Shown in pieces: positions 25,535-33,959 of a stretch of 38,866 nucleotides of DNA (its first letter is position 1; each line of letters opens with the position of its first letter). The stretch covers positions 1-38,866 of the forward strand of contig CAYQTO010000013.1 in the NCBI GenBank assembly GCA_964420455.1, in the 5' to 3' direction. The notes under the pieces were generated by a model. It was not told the origin of the DNA. It saw nothing but the letters and a program-made list of their open reading frames with translations, and did no database searches. The position numbers were made by a program, and so were the translations under genes. Source of the DNA: CAYQTO01 sp964420455. Lineage in GTDB: Bacteria; Sumerlaeota; Sumerlaeia; SLMS01.

Positions 25535-26212
25535 ATGGAACCCATCGCCATCGTCGGAATGCTCACCGTTGCCCTGGGCGCCTCCTTCACCTCTGGCATC
25601 AACGTCTACGCCACCATTGCCACCCTCGGCCTCATGCATCGTTACGTGGACGGGTTCGCCCTCCCCGGCGATCTCGCCGTCCTCGGCTCCCACTGGGTCA
25701 TCTGGCCCGCCGCCATCATGTATACGGTCGAGTTCTTCGCCGACAAGGTGCCCGGACTCGATACCGCCTGGGACACGATCCACACGTTTATCCGGGTGCC
25801 CGCGGGTGCGGTGATCGCCGCCGCTGCGCTGGGGGATGTCCCCTTCGAGGTCCAGATGGGCGCGGCGGTGACCGGAGGCACGCTGGCCCTCGGCGCCCAC
25901 ACGGCCAAGGCCACCACCCGCCTCGCCGCCCACGGCACCGGCACCAGCCTCCTGGTCAGCCCCACCGCCAGCGTCGTCGAGGATGTCGCCGTCGTCGGCC
26001 TCATCGGACTGATCGTCGCCTATCCGGTCATCGCCGGGGGCGTGATCTTCCTCCTCGTGCTCGGAACGTTTATCTTCCTTTGGATGTGCTGGAGGACGGC
26101 GCGGACGGCTTTCCGGGCGCTCTTTGGCGGCGGCAGGCCCACCGTCGAACGCGAGTTCCCCCGCACCCGCACCGCTCCCGAGGTCATCGAGGTCGAAGCC
26201 CGCGTCGCCTGA
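25535..26212 (+). CDS. DUF4126 membrane protein
   Basis: 225 residues, preceded by GGAG about 8 bases before the ATG. Family features of DUF4126 (PF13548): SGINVYATIATLGLMHR at the N-terminus, VEFFADKVPGLDTAWDTIHT, FIRVPAGAVIAAAALGD and an AKATTRLAA segment. About four membrane segments are predicted (residues 5-30, 50-70, 95-130, 150-185); the last 30 residues are polar and charged. No biochemical function is known for the family to my knowledge. It is divergent from the CLC gene with 130 bases between them, and may share its regulatory region. Confidence 0.85.
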   Translation: MEPIAIVGMLTVALGASFTSGINVYATIATLGLMHRYVDGFALPGDLAVLGSHWVIWPAAIMYTVEFFADKVPGLDTAWDTIHTFIRVPAGAVIAAAALGDVPFEVQMGAAVTGGTLALGAHTAKATTRLAAHGTGTSLLVSPTASVVEDVAVVGLIGLIVAYPVIAGGVIFLLVLGTFIFLWMCWRTARTAFRALFGGGRPTVEREFPRTRTAPEVIEVEARVA

Positions 26213-26469
26213 CCGGAGCCCATCGCGGGATTCCACAATGAGGTCATGAGGTCGGGAGCGCGGGCCGCGATGCGGTCCGCGCTTCCTCTTTGCGGGTCTC
26301 CCCACCCTTGCCCGGTCCGGTCCTGCAAACAGCCGGCCCCTCTCCTCTTTCCGGAATGCTCGTATAGACGAAGGCATTGCGGTAATCGCTTCCCTTCTTC
26401 TCCCTCCCCGTACTTTGTATATCCATTCACCGCTTGCGCTGCCTGCGCGTCCCCGGCGGACTTTGCGCC
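26213..26469. other. Intergenic region with an isolated GTATAGAC dyad
   Basis: 257 bases between DUF4126 and the GT-C-like gene. No ORF was credible. It holds the only intergenic exact copy of the repeat (26362-26369) and a small AT-richer patch (TTTGTATATCC) about 50 bases before the next ATG that could be part of a promoter. Confidence 0.5.
26355..26378. repeat. Intergenic GTATAGAC copy nested in a longer inverted repeat
   Basis: TCGT-ATAG-ACGA (26360-26371) has four-base perfect arms and is flanked by AATGC on the left and, after two extra bases, GCATT on the right. Operator-like position about 100 bases before the GT-C-like start. Confidence 0.7.
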
Positions 26470-27987
26470 ATGGACACCTCGGCCGACACCTTCTCCTGGC
26501 GGGTACCCGCCCTTGCGGTCGCTGGTGGCATCCTCGCCGCGCTGTGCTGGGGGCACCTCGTTGCCACCCCGTTCTGGCTCGACGATCATGTGTTCCTCTA
26601 CTCGACGGAGGTGGCCCTCGCGGAGGGGATCGCCCCATGGCGGATGGAACGCTGGCTGCCGGGCGAGGCGATGTCCTGGCGCCCCCTCAGTATCACCCTG
26701 TTCTGGGTGCCGGTCGTTTGGGGGGGATCGTCGGCGGTGGCTGCTCATGCCTACGGGCTCGCGCTCCTGGCAGGCGCGTGCGCGGCGGTCGGCTCCCTCG
26801 CCCATCGGCTCGCACGGGTGGTTGCCGGCGATGTCCCTCCCGTCGCCGCCTTCTGGGCCGCGTTTCTCTACGGCGTCCATGGCGCCTTCTTCCTAGCCAT
26901 CGGCTTCGCCAGCGCCACCCACGAGCTCTTTGCCCTGTTCTTCGCCGCGCTGACGCTGCGGGCCTGGTTGGGCGCGCTGGTGGACGACCCGCCCCTGCGC
27001 GAGCGCCTCCTTTCCGCCATCACTCCCCTCCTCTTTGCCGCGGCCCTCCTCAGCAAGGAATCCACCGCCCTGCTGCCGTTTCTCGCGCTGGCGGTGGCCG
27101 CGATGGCCAGGCGGCTGACTCGTCCACCGGCCCGCGCACTGATCGTTGCCGTCGCCTGTGGAATTGTCGGACTCGCGTGGTTTCTCGTCCGTAACACGGT
27201 GGTTGTCCCGCCGTCGGCGGGCTCCGCGTACGAGCTGCGGCTGGGCCTCAACGTGCCGCGCAACGCGGTGTCGCTGGCGGCCTTCCTCGTGAATGTTCCG
27301 CGGGAATCGCTGCGGTTCCTTGTCGAGTCCCGGGCGCCCCTCGCCGGCCTCTGGGCCCTTGCCTGCGCGGGACCCATGCTCGCGGTGGGTGTGCTCCTCG
27401 CCCGTCGTCTCTACACCGGCCGCGGCGGCCTCCCGCGCCTCCTCCCCTACGCCGCCTTCCTCCTCATCGGCCTCCTGCCCTACTTCTTTCTCGCCTGGAA
27501 CTGCTACGCCTACTACACGCTCCTCGGGTTGTTCGTCTATCCGTTCGCAGTGGCACTGGCGCTCGCTCGGGGATCGATGCCGGCGGCTGTACCACCCCTT
27601 GCACTGGCGTCGTGCCTGTGTGTCGGCCTGGTGGCGCATGCGCTGCCCGAGCCCGGCTTCCTCGCCCGCGCGCAGACGGTCCAGCGCCTTCATGCGGAAA
27701 TCCGCGGCGTCGTCTCCACGCATCCGATGCCGCTTCGGTCGCTTGCGGTCGACGCGGACGAGCGCCTGCTCGCCGATCTCGGCTGGGAATACGGCCTGTC
27801 GCGTTCCACAGGCCTGCCGCCGGAGGCCCTCTATCCGGCGGACCGGGCACGCGCCGCCGACGCGCTCCTTCGTATAGACGCCGACCGGATCAGCCTCGTC
27901 CCCATGCCTTCAGGTGGCGTAGCCGCGCCCGCGTCCTCCCGTCCAGCCACAGGGGCACCTGCCAACCGGCCGGACGCCGCTCCCTGA
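26470..27987 (+). CDS. GT-C-like integral membrane protein
   Basis: 505 residues from the ATG at 26470; an upstream in-frame extension exists but lacks support. About ten hydrophobic segments occupy residues 10-395, followed by a soluble C-terminal region. An acidic pair follows the first membrane segment (PFWLDDHVF, Asp38-Asp39), the place where GT-C glycosyltransferases carry the catalytic aspartates, and LLSKESTALLPFLALA resembles the SKE loop of O-GlcNAc/oligosaccharyl-type family members. It may transfer a sugar from a polyprenyl carrier. The C-terminal 33 residues (98 bases) overlap the convergent methyltransferase and are proline/alanine-rich, so the true end could be a late mutation. 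One GTATAGAC copy is read as Arg-Ile-Asp. Confidence 0.72.
   Translation: MDTSADTFSWRVPALAVAGGILAALCWGHLVATPFWLDDHVFLYSTEVALAEGIAPWRMERWLPGEAMSWRPLSITLFWVPVVWGGSSAVAAHAYGLALLAGACAAVGSLAHRLARVVAGDVPPVAAFWAAFLYGVHGAFFLAIGFASATHELFALFFAALTLRAWLGALVDDPPLRERLLSAITPLLFAAALLSKESTALLPFLALAVAAMARRLTRPPARALIVAVACGIVGLAWFLVRNTVVVPPSAGSAYELRLGLNVPRNAVSLAAFLVNVPRESLRFLVESRAPLAGLWALACAGPMLAVGVLLARRLYTGRGGLPRLLPYAAFLLIGLLPYFFLAWNCYAYYTLLGLFVYPFAVALALARGSMPAAVPPLALASCLCVGLVAHALPEPGFLARAQTVQRLHAEIRGVVSTHPMPLRSLAVDADERLLADLGWEYGLSRSTGLPPEALYPADRARAADALLRIDADRISLVPMPSGGVAAPASSRPATGAPANRPDAAP
27872..27879 (+). repeat. GTATAGAC motif copy
   Basis: Exact match, CGTATAGACG in context, read in the direct orientation as Arg-Ile-Asp (xGT ATA GAC) with a rare ATA codon. 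Confidence 0.8.
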
Positions 27988-28963
27988 GCAGCTTGAACCG
28001 CAGCCCCTCCAGCAGCAGCGCCTCCGCCGGGATGCCCCGCAAGGCGCGCCACAGCCCAAGGCCTTTCGCCAGCCGGGCGTGCCCCTCCGGCGCCAGGTCG
28101 CGCCAGGCCGCCACCCGCCACGGCCCCAACCGCAGGTGGCGCCGGATTTCTGATGGGCCCACGTAGTTCAGGCCCCCCGTCAGCAGCGCCTGAACATGTG
28201 CGGCCGCGAGCGGCACGCCCGGCGCCCACTCGCGCTGCCCCGCCTCCCGGACGGCAACCTCCGCCAGCTCCTCCGCCTCCCACAGCAGATGTCCCCAGGG
28301 AATCGGGGCAATATCCCAGAGATGATGGCCGAATGGGGAATAATACAGCGGCTCCGTGGCGGCATACAGGACCCCCCCGCGGCGAAGGACCCGTGCCGCC
28401 TCGCGAAAGTGGCCCCCAAGGTCGATGATGTGTTCGAGACAGTTNNNNNNNNNNGACAGTTCTGTGTATAGACAAGGTCCTGGCTGGCCGTGCGCACGGG
28501 GAGCGCCCCGGCCTCCGCATGGGCAAAGCCCAGCCGCGTGGCAAAGCGGATGGCGTCACCCTTGACGCGGACAACGCGGGCCAGCCGTGGCTCCCGCGCC
28601 ATCAATCGCCGAAAGGTCGACGCGTTCGCCGCGCAAAAGGGCGTTTCCCCCGGCCGCCACATGACCTCCGTCGCGAGGACCCGCCCGCGCGTCGTCGCCG
28701 CCAGCAACGCCGCCAGCCACCCCATCCCCGCACCCACCTCGATCGCCCGGAACCGCTCCGGCAGCATCGCCACCACCGCCGGAAACTCGTCGCGAAAGAA
28801 CGCGAGGTGGTGGCCCCCTTCGTGGGCGTCGTGGAAGACCTGCGTGGCGACGGGCCGCTCGCGGCGGCGCCGGCCAAGCTCCTCGCGACAGNNNNNNNNN
28901 NTGGCGCACCGCCCGGGGATCCCGCCAATGGCGCTCCGGACTCGTATAGACGCCCGGCGTCAT
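27890..28963 (-). CDS. SAM-dependent methyltransferase, interrupted by two assembly gaps
   Basis: The frame begins at the ATG at 28963, which overlaps the TGA of the kinase by one base (TGATG), with AGGAG just before it. It reads through GVYTSPERHW, is broken by the N gap at 28892-28901, resumes at CREELGRRRRERPVATQVFH, and contains motif I RAIEVGAGMGWLAALLA. Across the second gap the reading is DLVYTQNC then LEHIIDLGGHF: the class I motif with the D-x-V...LEH-x2-D pattern of Ubie/Coq5-like methyltransferases, followed by REAARVLRRGGVLY. The C-terminal 170 residues are of an unfamiliar type and may bind the substrate. Substrate unknown. Coupling to a Ser/Thr kinase is unusual. Its last 98 bases overlap the convergent GT-C-like gene. 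Confidence 0.72.
28445..28454. other. Assembly gap 1 (10 N), probably spurious
   Basis: The seven bases GACAGTT end the left contig (28438-28444) and also begin the right one (28455-28461). Merging them removes the gap and gives an uninterrupted methyltransferase frame (QNC-LEH). Confidence 0.8.
28466..28473 (+). repeat. GTATAGAC motif copy
   Basis: Exact match, TGT-ATAG-ACA dyad, 11 bases right of gap 1. Read as Val-Tyr-Thr in the methyltransferase on the minus strand. Confidence 0.8.
28892..28901. other. Assembly gap 2 (10 N), length arbitrary
   Basis: No overlap between flanks is visible. The two sides of the methyltransferase are in frame only if the missing length is a multiple of three, so the ten Ns are a placeholder. 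Confidence 0.75.
28944..28951 (+). repeat. GTATAGAC motif copy
   Basis: Exact match, CGTATAGACG, at codons 5-7 of the methyltransferase, read as Val-Tyr-Thr. It lies 42 bases from gap 2. Confidence 0.8.
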
Positions 28964-30471
28964 CACTCCTCCGCGGGCGCCGCGCGTTCCATCCGCACCA
29001 GCCGGTAAACGTTGATGTCCTCCTGCACCGCCTCGACCCGGAGGTCCAGCGTCTCGCCGCCGATAAGGAGCCGGAGCTCCTGGATGATGGTTCCTTCTGT
29101 TTCTGCGGCGGGGCCCACCTCCTCGACGGAAAGGGTCTTCGTCGCGCCGCTGGAAAGGAGCGCCGCCAGCGCCTCCGCCCCATCGCCCTCAACCGAACCC
29201 AACTTCTCCATCACCCGCTCCGCCGAGCCCCCCTCCAGCGGGCGCAGAAGCTCGCGTTCCACCAACCGCACGAGCGTGCTGCGCGACGACCCCGCCGTCA
29301 CGAGCGAAGGCAGCTCCATATCCTCGAAGAGCACCCGCGGCTCCCTGCTCGGCGGCCGGTTGCGCCACTGCAGGTAACCGAGCCAGACGATCGTTCCCAG
29401 TACGACGACGCCGAGCATCGCGACCCCGAACGCCCGGAGCCGCCATCGCCGCGCCGCCCGCACCCGTTCGTCCACCGCCGCCAGCAACTCCTCGTCCGGT
29501 GCCTTCTCCGTAAACAGGTCCGTCCACTTCCACCGGACCACCGGGCCGAGGGCGCTCTCGAGCGATTCCACGAAGGCCGTGGCTGTCGCCTGCCGTTTCT
29601 CCGGGTTCTTGTCCAGCGCCGCCAGGATCACCGCGTCGACCGATCGGGGCAGCACCGGGTTGCGCGATGTGGGCCGGTCCGGCGCTTCCTTCAGGTGCGC
29701 GTAATGGAGCTTCGCCCGCGACTGGCGCGTCGTGAACGGCAGCGACCGCGTCAGGAGACGGTACACCGTCACCCCGAGCGCGTAGATGTCCACCGCCGGC
29801 GTGATTACCCCCGTTTCCCGGAGTGTCTCCGGCGCCATGAACGCTGGTGTTCCCACGGCGATCGTGTTGCTCGATTCACTCGCTGTGGATCCGGCCTCGT
29901 CCACCTTGGCCACGCCAAAGTCCATGATCTTGGCCGTCTGCTGGGGGAGCGTCACGATGATGTTCGAGGGCTTGATGTCCCGATGGACCACTCCGGCGGC
30001 GTGGGCCGCATCGAGTCCGGACGCCACCTGGCGGAGGAGTCCCATCACCGCGCCCACCGTGAGGGACTTCTCCTTGCGGGCCAAGAACTCCTCCAGCGCC
30101 GCCCCCTCCACGTATTCCATCACGAGGTAGGGCACCGGACATTCCCCCTCCAGCGGGTTCGACGGGGGCAGGTAGACATCGAAGATCTGGACGACGTTGG
30201 GATGCTCGAGCAACGCCATGGACCCGGCCTCGCGGGCGAACCGCCCGAGGAACTTCGGATCCTTTTGGTACTTCGGGCTCGGGAACTTGAGTGCCACCGT
30301 CCGCCGCGGCCTCTTCTGGCGGGCGCGATAGACCACCCCCATGGCCCCGGACCCGAGGTAGTCCTCGAGTTCGAAGGTATCCGCCAGCACGGCGTTCAGC
30401 TCGCTGATATACGCGGGGTCCGGCGGGGGGATCATGATGAGCGGCGCGAGTTCCTTCGTGGTCCCCGCCAT
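28963..30471 (-). CDS. Ser/Thr protein kinase with one membrane segment
   Basis: 502 residues from the ATG at 30471, with AGGAAGG four bases upstream; an ATG 15 bases earlier is possible. The PknB-like kinase domain spans about residues 25-295: glycine loop GSGAMGVVYRA, lysine in TVALKFPSP, HRDIKPSN catalytic loop near residue 160, DFG in KIMDFGVAK, and GTPAFMAPE. A membrane segment (VAMLGVVVLGTIVWLGYLQW, about 345-372) is followed by an extracytoplasmic domain of about 130 residues without a recognised fold; it carries no PASTA repeats. The kinase could sense an envelope signal and phosphorylate cytoplasmic targets; the target is unknown. It is translationally coupled to the methyltransferase that follows. 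Confidence 0.92.
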   Translation of the reverse strand: MAGTTKELAPLIMIPPPDPAYISELNAVLADTFELEDYLGSGAMGVVYRARQKRPRRTVALKFPSPKYQKDPKFLGRFAREAGSMALLEHPNVVQIFDVYLPPSNPLEGECPVPYLVMEYVEGAALEEFLARKEKSLTVGAVMGLLRQVASGLDAAHAAGVVHRDIKPSNIIVTLPQQTAKIMDFGVAKVDEAGSTASESSNTIAVGTPAFMAPETLRETGVITPAVDIYALGVTVYRLLTRSLPFTTRQSRAKLHYAHLKEAPDRPTSRNPVLPRSVDAVILAALDKNPEKRQATATAFVESLESALGPVVRWKWTDLFTEKAPDEELLAAVDERVRAARRWRLRAFGVAMLGVVVLGTIVWLGYLQWRNRPPSREPRVLFEDMELPSLVTAGSSRSTLVRLVERELLRPLEGGSAERVMEKLGSVEGDGAEALAALLSSGATKTLSVEEVGPAAETEGTIIQELRLLIGGETLDLRVEAVQEDINVYRLVRMERAAPAEE

Positions 30472-30515
30472 GGGCCTTCCTCTCATGCCTGCTTGTGGGA
30501 AGGACCCTCACGACC

Positions 30516-30548
30516 GAGGGAAAGGTGACCGGCAACTCCCTTTCCCTC
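30516..30548. repeat. Perfect 10-bp inverted repeat between htpG and the kinase
   Basis: GAGGGAAAGG at 30516-30525 and CCTTTCCCTC at 30539-30548 with a 13-base loop. It lies between the stop of htpG and the start of the kinase, both on the minus strand. There is no T-run, so it is not a classical terminator; it may act as a structured 3' end for htpG or as a leader/operator for the kinase. Confidence 0.55.
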
Positions 30549-30568
30549 TTCGTTAGGTGACCCGGTTG

Positions 30569-32443
30569 TCAGCCGGAAACACCCGCCGCCTTTTCCACGA
30601 GCCGGTTGAGCCGGGCGATCATCGCCCGCGGGTCCGCCAGCATCCCTGCCGCCAGCAGGGCATTGTCCGCCAACTGCTCCGCCAGCTCGCCCGCCAGCCC
30701 CTCGTCCTCCGTCCGCAGGGTTGCCAGCCGCCGGATCACCGGGTGCCGGGGGTTGATCTCGAGCGCCATCGCCCCTCCCATCGGCGGCGCGTCCTTGCTC
30801 ATCGCCGCCATCAGCCGCTGCATGCTCGCCGTCATTCCCCCTTCCATGGTCACCATGGCGGGGTTGTCCACGAGCCGCTTGCTCGTGCGCACGGAGCCGA
30901 TCCGATCGCCCAGCCGCCCCTTCATCCAGCCGGCCAGCCCGTCCGCCTCCTCCCGCGAGAGCTCCTCCCCCTCGCCGCCGACCTCACCCAGATCCAGGTC
31001 CCCCGTGTCCGCCGACTTCAACTTCTTTCCGTCGAACTCCCCCAACTGGTCGAACACGAAGTCGTCCAGCTGGTCGAAGGTATAGACGACCTCGATGTCC
31101 CGGGCGCGGAACGCCTCGATGTACGGGCCCGACTCGATCGCCACGCGACTCGCCCCGTTGATGTAGTAGATGTCCGCCTGGTCTTCCTTCATGCGGCCGA
31201 CGTATTCCGAAAGCGCCACGGTCTCCCCCGGCTCTGTCCGCGAGGTTTCGAAGCGCAGCAGCTTCGCCAGCTCGCCCCGGTGCTCGTGATCCAGCGCTGC
31301 CCCTTCCTTCAGGAACCGCCCAAACGTCTCGAAGAAGGTCTTGAAGGTCTCCGGCTCCTTCTTCGCCCGCTCGTCCAAAAACCGCAGGAACCGCCCTGTG
31401 ATCACCCGGGAAAGCTTCTTCACCAGCGCGCTGTCCTGCAGCGTCTCCCGCGAGATGTTCAGCGGCAGGTCGTCGCTGTCCACCACACCACGGACAAACC
31501 GCATCCACTCCGGGAGGAATTTTTCCGGCCGCTTCTCGATCAGCACTCGCCGGCAATACAGGTCCACCCCCGGCTCCGTCCGCCCAAAGCCCATCGCCTC
31601 CGGATTGCTCTTTGGCACAAACAGGAGGGCCCGGATCGCCAGTGGGGCGTCCGCCGAAAAGTGCTGGTGCATCAACGGCTCGTCCCACGCGTTCGCGATG
31701 AACTTGTAGAACTCCGTGTACTCCTCGTCCGTGATCTCGCTCTTGTTGCGGGTCCAGATCGCCTGCACGGTGTTCACCCGTTCGCCATCCACCTCGATCG
31801 GGAACGGGACAAAGTTCGAGAAGCGGCGGATCAGGTCCTTGATCCGGCCGGCCTCGGCAAACTCCGCGGCGTCTTCCTTCAGCAGCACCTCGATGCGCGT
31901 CCCGCGCTCGGCCCCGGGTGCCTCGGAAATCGTGTAGGTCCCCGTCCCGTCGCTCTCCCAACGCCAGCCCACGGACCCCGGCTCGATGGACCGCGTGGTC
32001 ACCACCACCCGCTCGGCGGCCATGAAGGCGCTGTAGAAACCGACCCCGAACTGGCCAATCAGATTGACCGACCCGGCGTCCTGTTTCGCTTCGGCCGCCC
32101 GCGCCAGGAACTCCCGCGTCCCCGAATGTGCAATCCGCCCCAGGTTCTCCACCAACTCCTCCCGCGACATCCCGATCCCATTGTCAACGATCGAAAACCG
32201 CCGACCCTCCTTGTCCGTCACAATCCGGATCACCAGCTCCGCGTCGCGCCCCTCCACATCCTCCCGCAGGAGCACCTCGTGGCGCGCCTTCTCCAACGCA
32301 TCCGCCGCATTTGACACGAGTTCGCGCACGAAAATCTCGCGCTCCGTATACAGCGAATGCACCACAATGTTCAGCAGTTGCTGGATCTCCGCCTCGAACG
32401 AATGGGTCTGCGGATTCATCGCGTCGGTCGCCTCTGTAGCCAT
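30569..32443 (-). CDS. htpG: Chaperone protein HtpG (Hsp90)
   Basis: 624 residues, normal length. The ATG at 32443 has AGGAAAGGG about 10 bases upstream; a GTG nine bases earlier is less likely. ATP-dependent cytosolic dimeric chaperone. GHKL ATP-binding motifs are intact: SLYTEREIFVRELVSNAADAL (Mg-binding asparagine), SIVDNGIGMS, and GQFGVGFYSAFM; the middle domain has LPLNISRETLQ with the catalytic arginine, and the C-terminal domain LVDNPAMV and NPRHPVI. No CIRCE element was found upstream. One GTATAGAC copy is read as Val-Tyr-Thr. The kinase lies about 100 bases downstream. Confidence 0.97.
   Translation of the reverse strand: MATEATDAMNPQTHSFEAEIQQLLNIVVHSLYTEREIFVRELVSNAADALEKARHEVLLREDVEGRDAELVIRIVTDKEGRRFSIVDNGIGMSREELVENLGRIAHSGTREFLARAAEAKQDAGSVNLIGQFGVGFYSAFMAAERVVVTTRSIEPGSVGWRWESDGTGTYTISEAPGAERGTRIEVLLKEDAAEFAEAGRIKDLIRRFSNFVPFPIEVDGERVNTVQAIWTRNKSEITDEEYTEFYKFIANAWDEPLMHQHFSADAPLAIRALLFVPKSNPEAMGFGRTEPGVDLYCRRVLIEKRPEKFLPEWMRFVRGVVDSDDLPLNISRETLQDSALVKKLSRVITGRFLRFLDERAKKEPETFKTFFETFGRFLKEGAALDHEHRGELAKLLRFETSRTEPGETVALSEYVGRMKEDQADIYYINGASRVAIESGPYIEAFRARDIEVVYTFDQLDDFVFDQLGEFDGKKLKSADTGDLDLGEVGGEGEELSREEADGLAGWMKGRLGDRIGSVRTSKRLVDNPAMVTMEGGMTASMQRLMAAMSKDAPPMGGAMALEINPRHPVIRRLATLRTEDEGLAGELAEQLADNALLAAGMLADPRAMIARLNRLVEKAAGVSG
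31080..31087 (+). repeat. GTATAGAC motif copy
   Basis: Exact match in htpG (minus strand), read as Val-Tyr-Thr. One of two copies preceded by G. Confidence 0.8.
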
Positions 32444-32627
32444 CGGGAACACCCTTTCCTGATCACGGCAGTCTGCCGGGCCGAATGTGCAAACCGGGGA
32501 CCACCATCCCCGCGCCCCACTGGCGGGGAGTTTGCATCACCACGCTTTCCCGATTGGCCCCCGGCCCCCAACGCCGCCCAATCCATCCCGAGACCACCAC
32601 TCCCCGGCCCGCCGGACTCCCAATCAT

Positions 32628-32936
32628 ATGCCCAAGATCACCTTCTTCCCCAACAACCGCACCATCACCGTCGAGGAAGGCATCACCATCCTCGAGGCCG
32701 CCCTCGATCACGACGTCGACATGGAACACGAATGCGGCGGCACCTGTGCCTGCTCCACCTGCGTCTTCGAGGCCATCGGCGGCAGCAACCGGTCCCTCTC
32801 GCCCATGGAGGACGACGAGGAGGAAACCCTCCGCCTCTGCTACGAAGAGCGCAGCCCCGACAGCCGCCTCGGATGCCAGGCCAAAGTCACCGGCGAGGAC
32901 GTCAAGGTCTGGATCAAGCGCAACGCCCCGTACTGA
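32628..32936 (+). CDS. 2Fe-2S ferredoxin, adrenodoxin/Fdx type
   Basis: 102 residues, a normal single-domain ferredoxin. The ATG at 32628 is the last in-frame start before the beta-grasp fold; upstream sequence is not protein-like. Cluster cysteines: Cys36, Cys42 and Cys45 in ECGGTCACSTC (C-x5-C-x2-C) and the last at Cys83 (LGCQAKV), the pattern of Isc-type and adrenodoxin-like ferredoxins. Cys40 and Cys71 are extra. It carries single electrons, often for Fe-S assembly or hydroxylases; no isc gene is near, so its partner is unknown. It is divergent from htpG, with 184 bases between them containing small GC hairpins of no clear meaning. Confidence 0.92.
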   Translation: MPKITFFPNNRTITVEEGITILEAALDHDVDMEHECGGTCACSTCVFEAIGGSNRSLSPMEDDEEETLRLCYEERSPDSRLGCQAKVTGEDVKVWIKRNAPY

Positions 32937-33053
32937 CCGATGGCGGGTTTGGGGCCCCCTTCGCCGAGGCCTCCCGCCACCCTCCCCGTCTCGGCAAAAT
33001 CTCCTTGCGCAGCCCCGCCCCGAGCCTTTCTTATCCCCGGCTCACCCGCCCGT

Positions 33054-33130
<77 letters not shown>

Positions 33131-33230
33131 CGCCTTCCCCATTCTTCAACCGCATCAAGGCACCATCAGCCCCCGTGCTCAGGGGGCGATGCGGAACCAA
33201 GCCCGTTCATCTCCGGGTGTTTGAGGCAAC

Positions 33231-33307
33231 TGGCGCGTCCGGCAGGACTCGAACCTGCGACCTTGTGCTCCGGAGGCACACGCTCTATCCAACTGAGCTA
33301 CGGACGC
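33231..33307 (-). tRNA. tRNA-Arg (CCG)
   Basis: 77 bases on the minus strand with encoded CCA. Acceptor arms GCGTCCG and CGGACGC pair, D-arm TAGCTCAGTTGGATAGAGC, anticodon stem TGTGC/GCACA with loop CTCCGGA (anticodon CCG), T-arm GCAGGTTCGAGTCCTGC. Convergent with tRNA-Val 100 bases away. Confidence 0.96.
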
Positions 33308-33505
33308 GCACGGGAATTGGCTATACGCCCCGTGGGGTAGGGGGACGTCAAGGAGAAGGGGGAGCCGGGCAGGCGAACCGGCCAGCGTTCGGGGGCTTTT
33401 TCGGATCCCTTTTTTCGTTGCGCCACCCGCGGGTGCCGCCCAACGTCGCCACCATCACTCCCACACAAGGGTGCGGTACGGCCGGCCCTTCTCAAGGAGA
33501 CGCCG

Positions 33506-33898
33506 ATGCGGCAAACCGATTGGTTGTTCCGCCTGCGGTACATGCTCGCCGCCGGGGTCATGATGGCGGTGGTGGCATTCGCGGTGCCTACGCCGGCTTC
33601 CGCCGCGGGCCCGCTCTACCGCAGCACCTACCCGAGCAAGATTACCTACAAGCTGGGCAGTGGGATCGGCAACATCCTGTTCTGCTGGGCCGAGATCCCC
33701 CTCGAAATCAACGAGGAGATCCAGAACACGGATCCATTCACGGGTACCATCGTCGGCTTCGGCAAGGGCCTCTGGTTCACTGGTCGGCGGTTCGTTCTCG
33801 GGATCGTCGACGTCGTGACGTTCCCCTTCGACATTTACGGCAACAACTACCAGTCGATCCAGCGGACCGAGTTTCCGTTCATCGACGAGGTGGAGTAA
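33506..33898 (+). CDS. Exosortase-system-associated protein, TIGR04073-like
   Basis: 130 residues, AAGGAG eight bases before the ATG. A signal peptide or N-terminal anchor covers residues 1-32 (MLAAGVMMAVVAFAVPTPASAA). The mature part has KLGSGIGNILFCWAEIPLEI, TDPFTGTIVGFGKGLW and VVTFPFDIYG, the pattern I know as the TIGR04073 family of small exported proteins found in bacteria with exosortase (PEP-CTERM) systems. Function unknown. It lies directly before a paralogue sharing the same motifs. No exosortase or PEP-CTERM protein was seen in the window. Confidence 0.75.
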   Translation: MRQTDWLFRLRYMLAAGVMMAVVAFAVPTPASAAGPLYRSTYPSKITYKLGSGIGNILFCWAEIPLEINEEIQNTDPFTGTIVGFGKGLWFTGRRFVLGIVDVVTFPFDIYGNNYQSIQRTEFPFIDEVE

Positions 33899-33959
33899 CC
33901 CGGCCCCCGCGGCCCACGCCCGACCACGTATGAACCCCATCTGACGGAGGAGTCACTCC

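Noticed and set aside
25406..26638. N-terminal extension of the CLC frame to about 1093 residues
   Set aside because: It lies antisense to DUF4126, has no membrane or family features, and homology starts only near 25405.
32444..32627. CIRCE or heat-shock operator upstream of htpG
   Set aside because: No TTAGCACTC-N9-GAGTGCTAA or similar; only short GC-rich stems.
33371..33415. Terminator after the tRNAs (CGAAC/GTTCG followed by T-tracts)
   Set aside because: Only a five-base stem, set apart from the T-run, and it follows no gene end on the plus strand.
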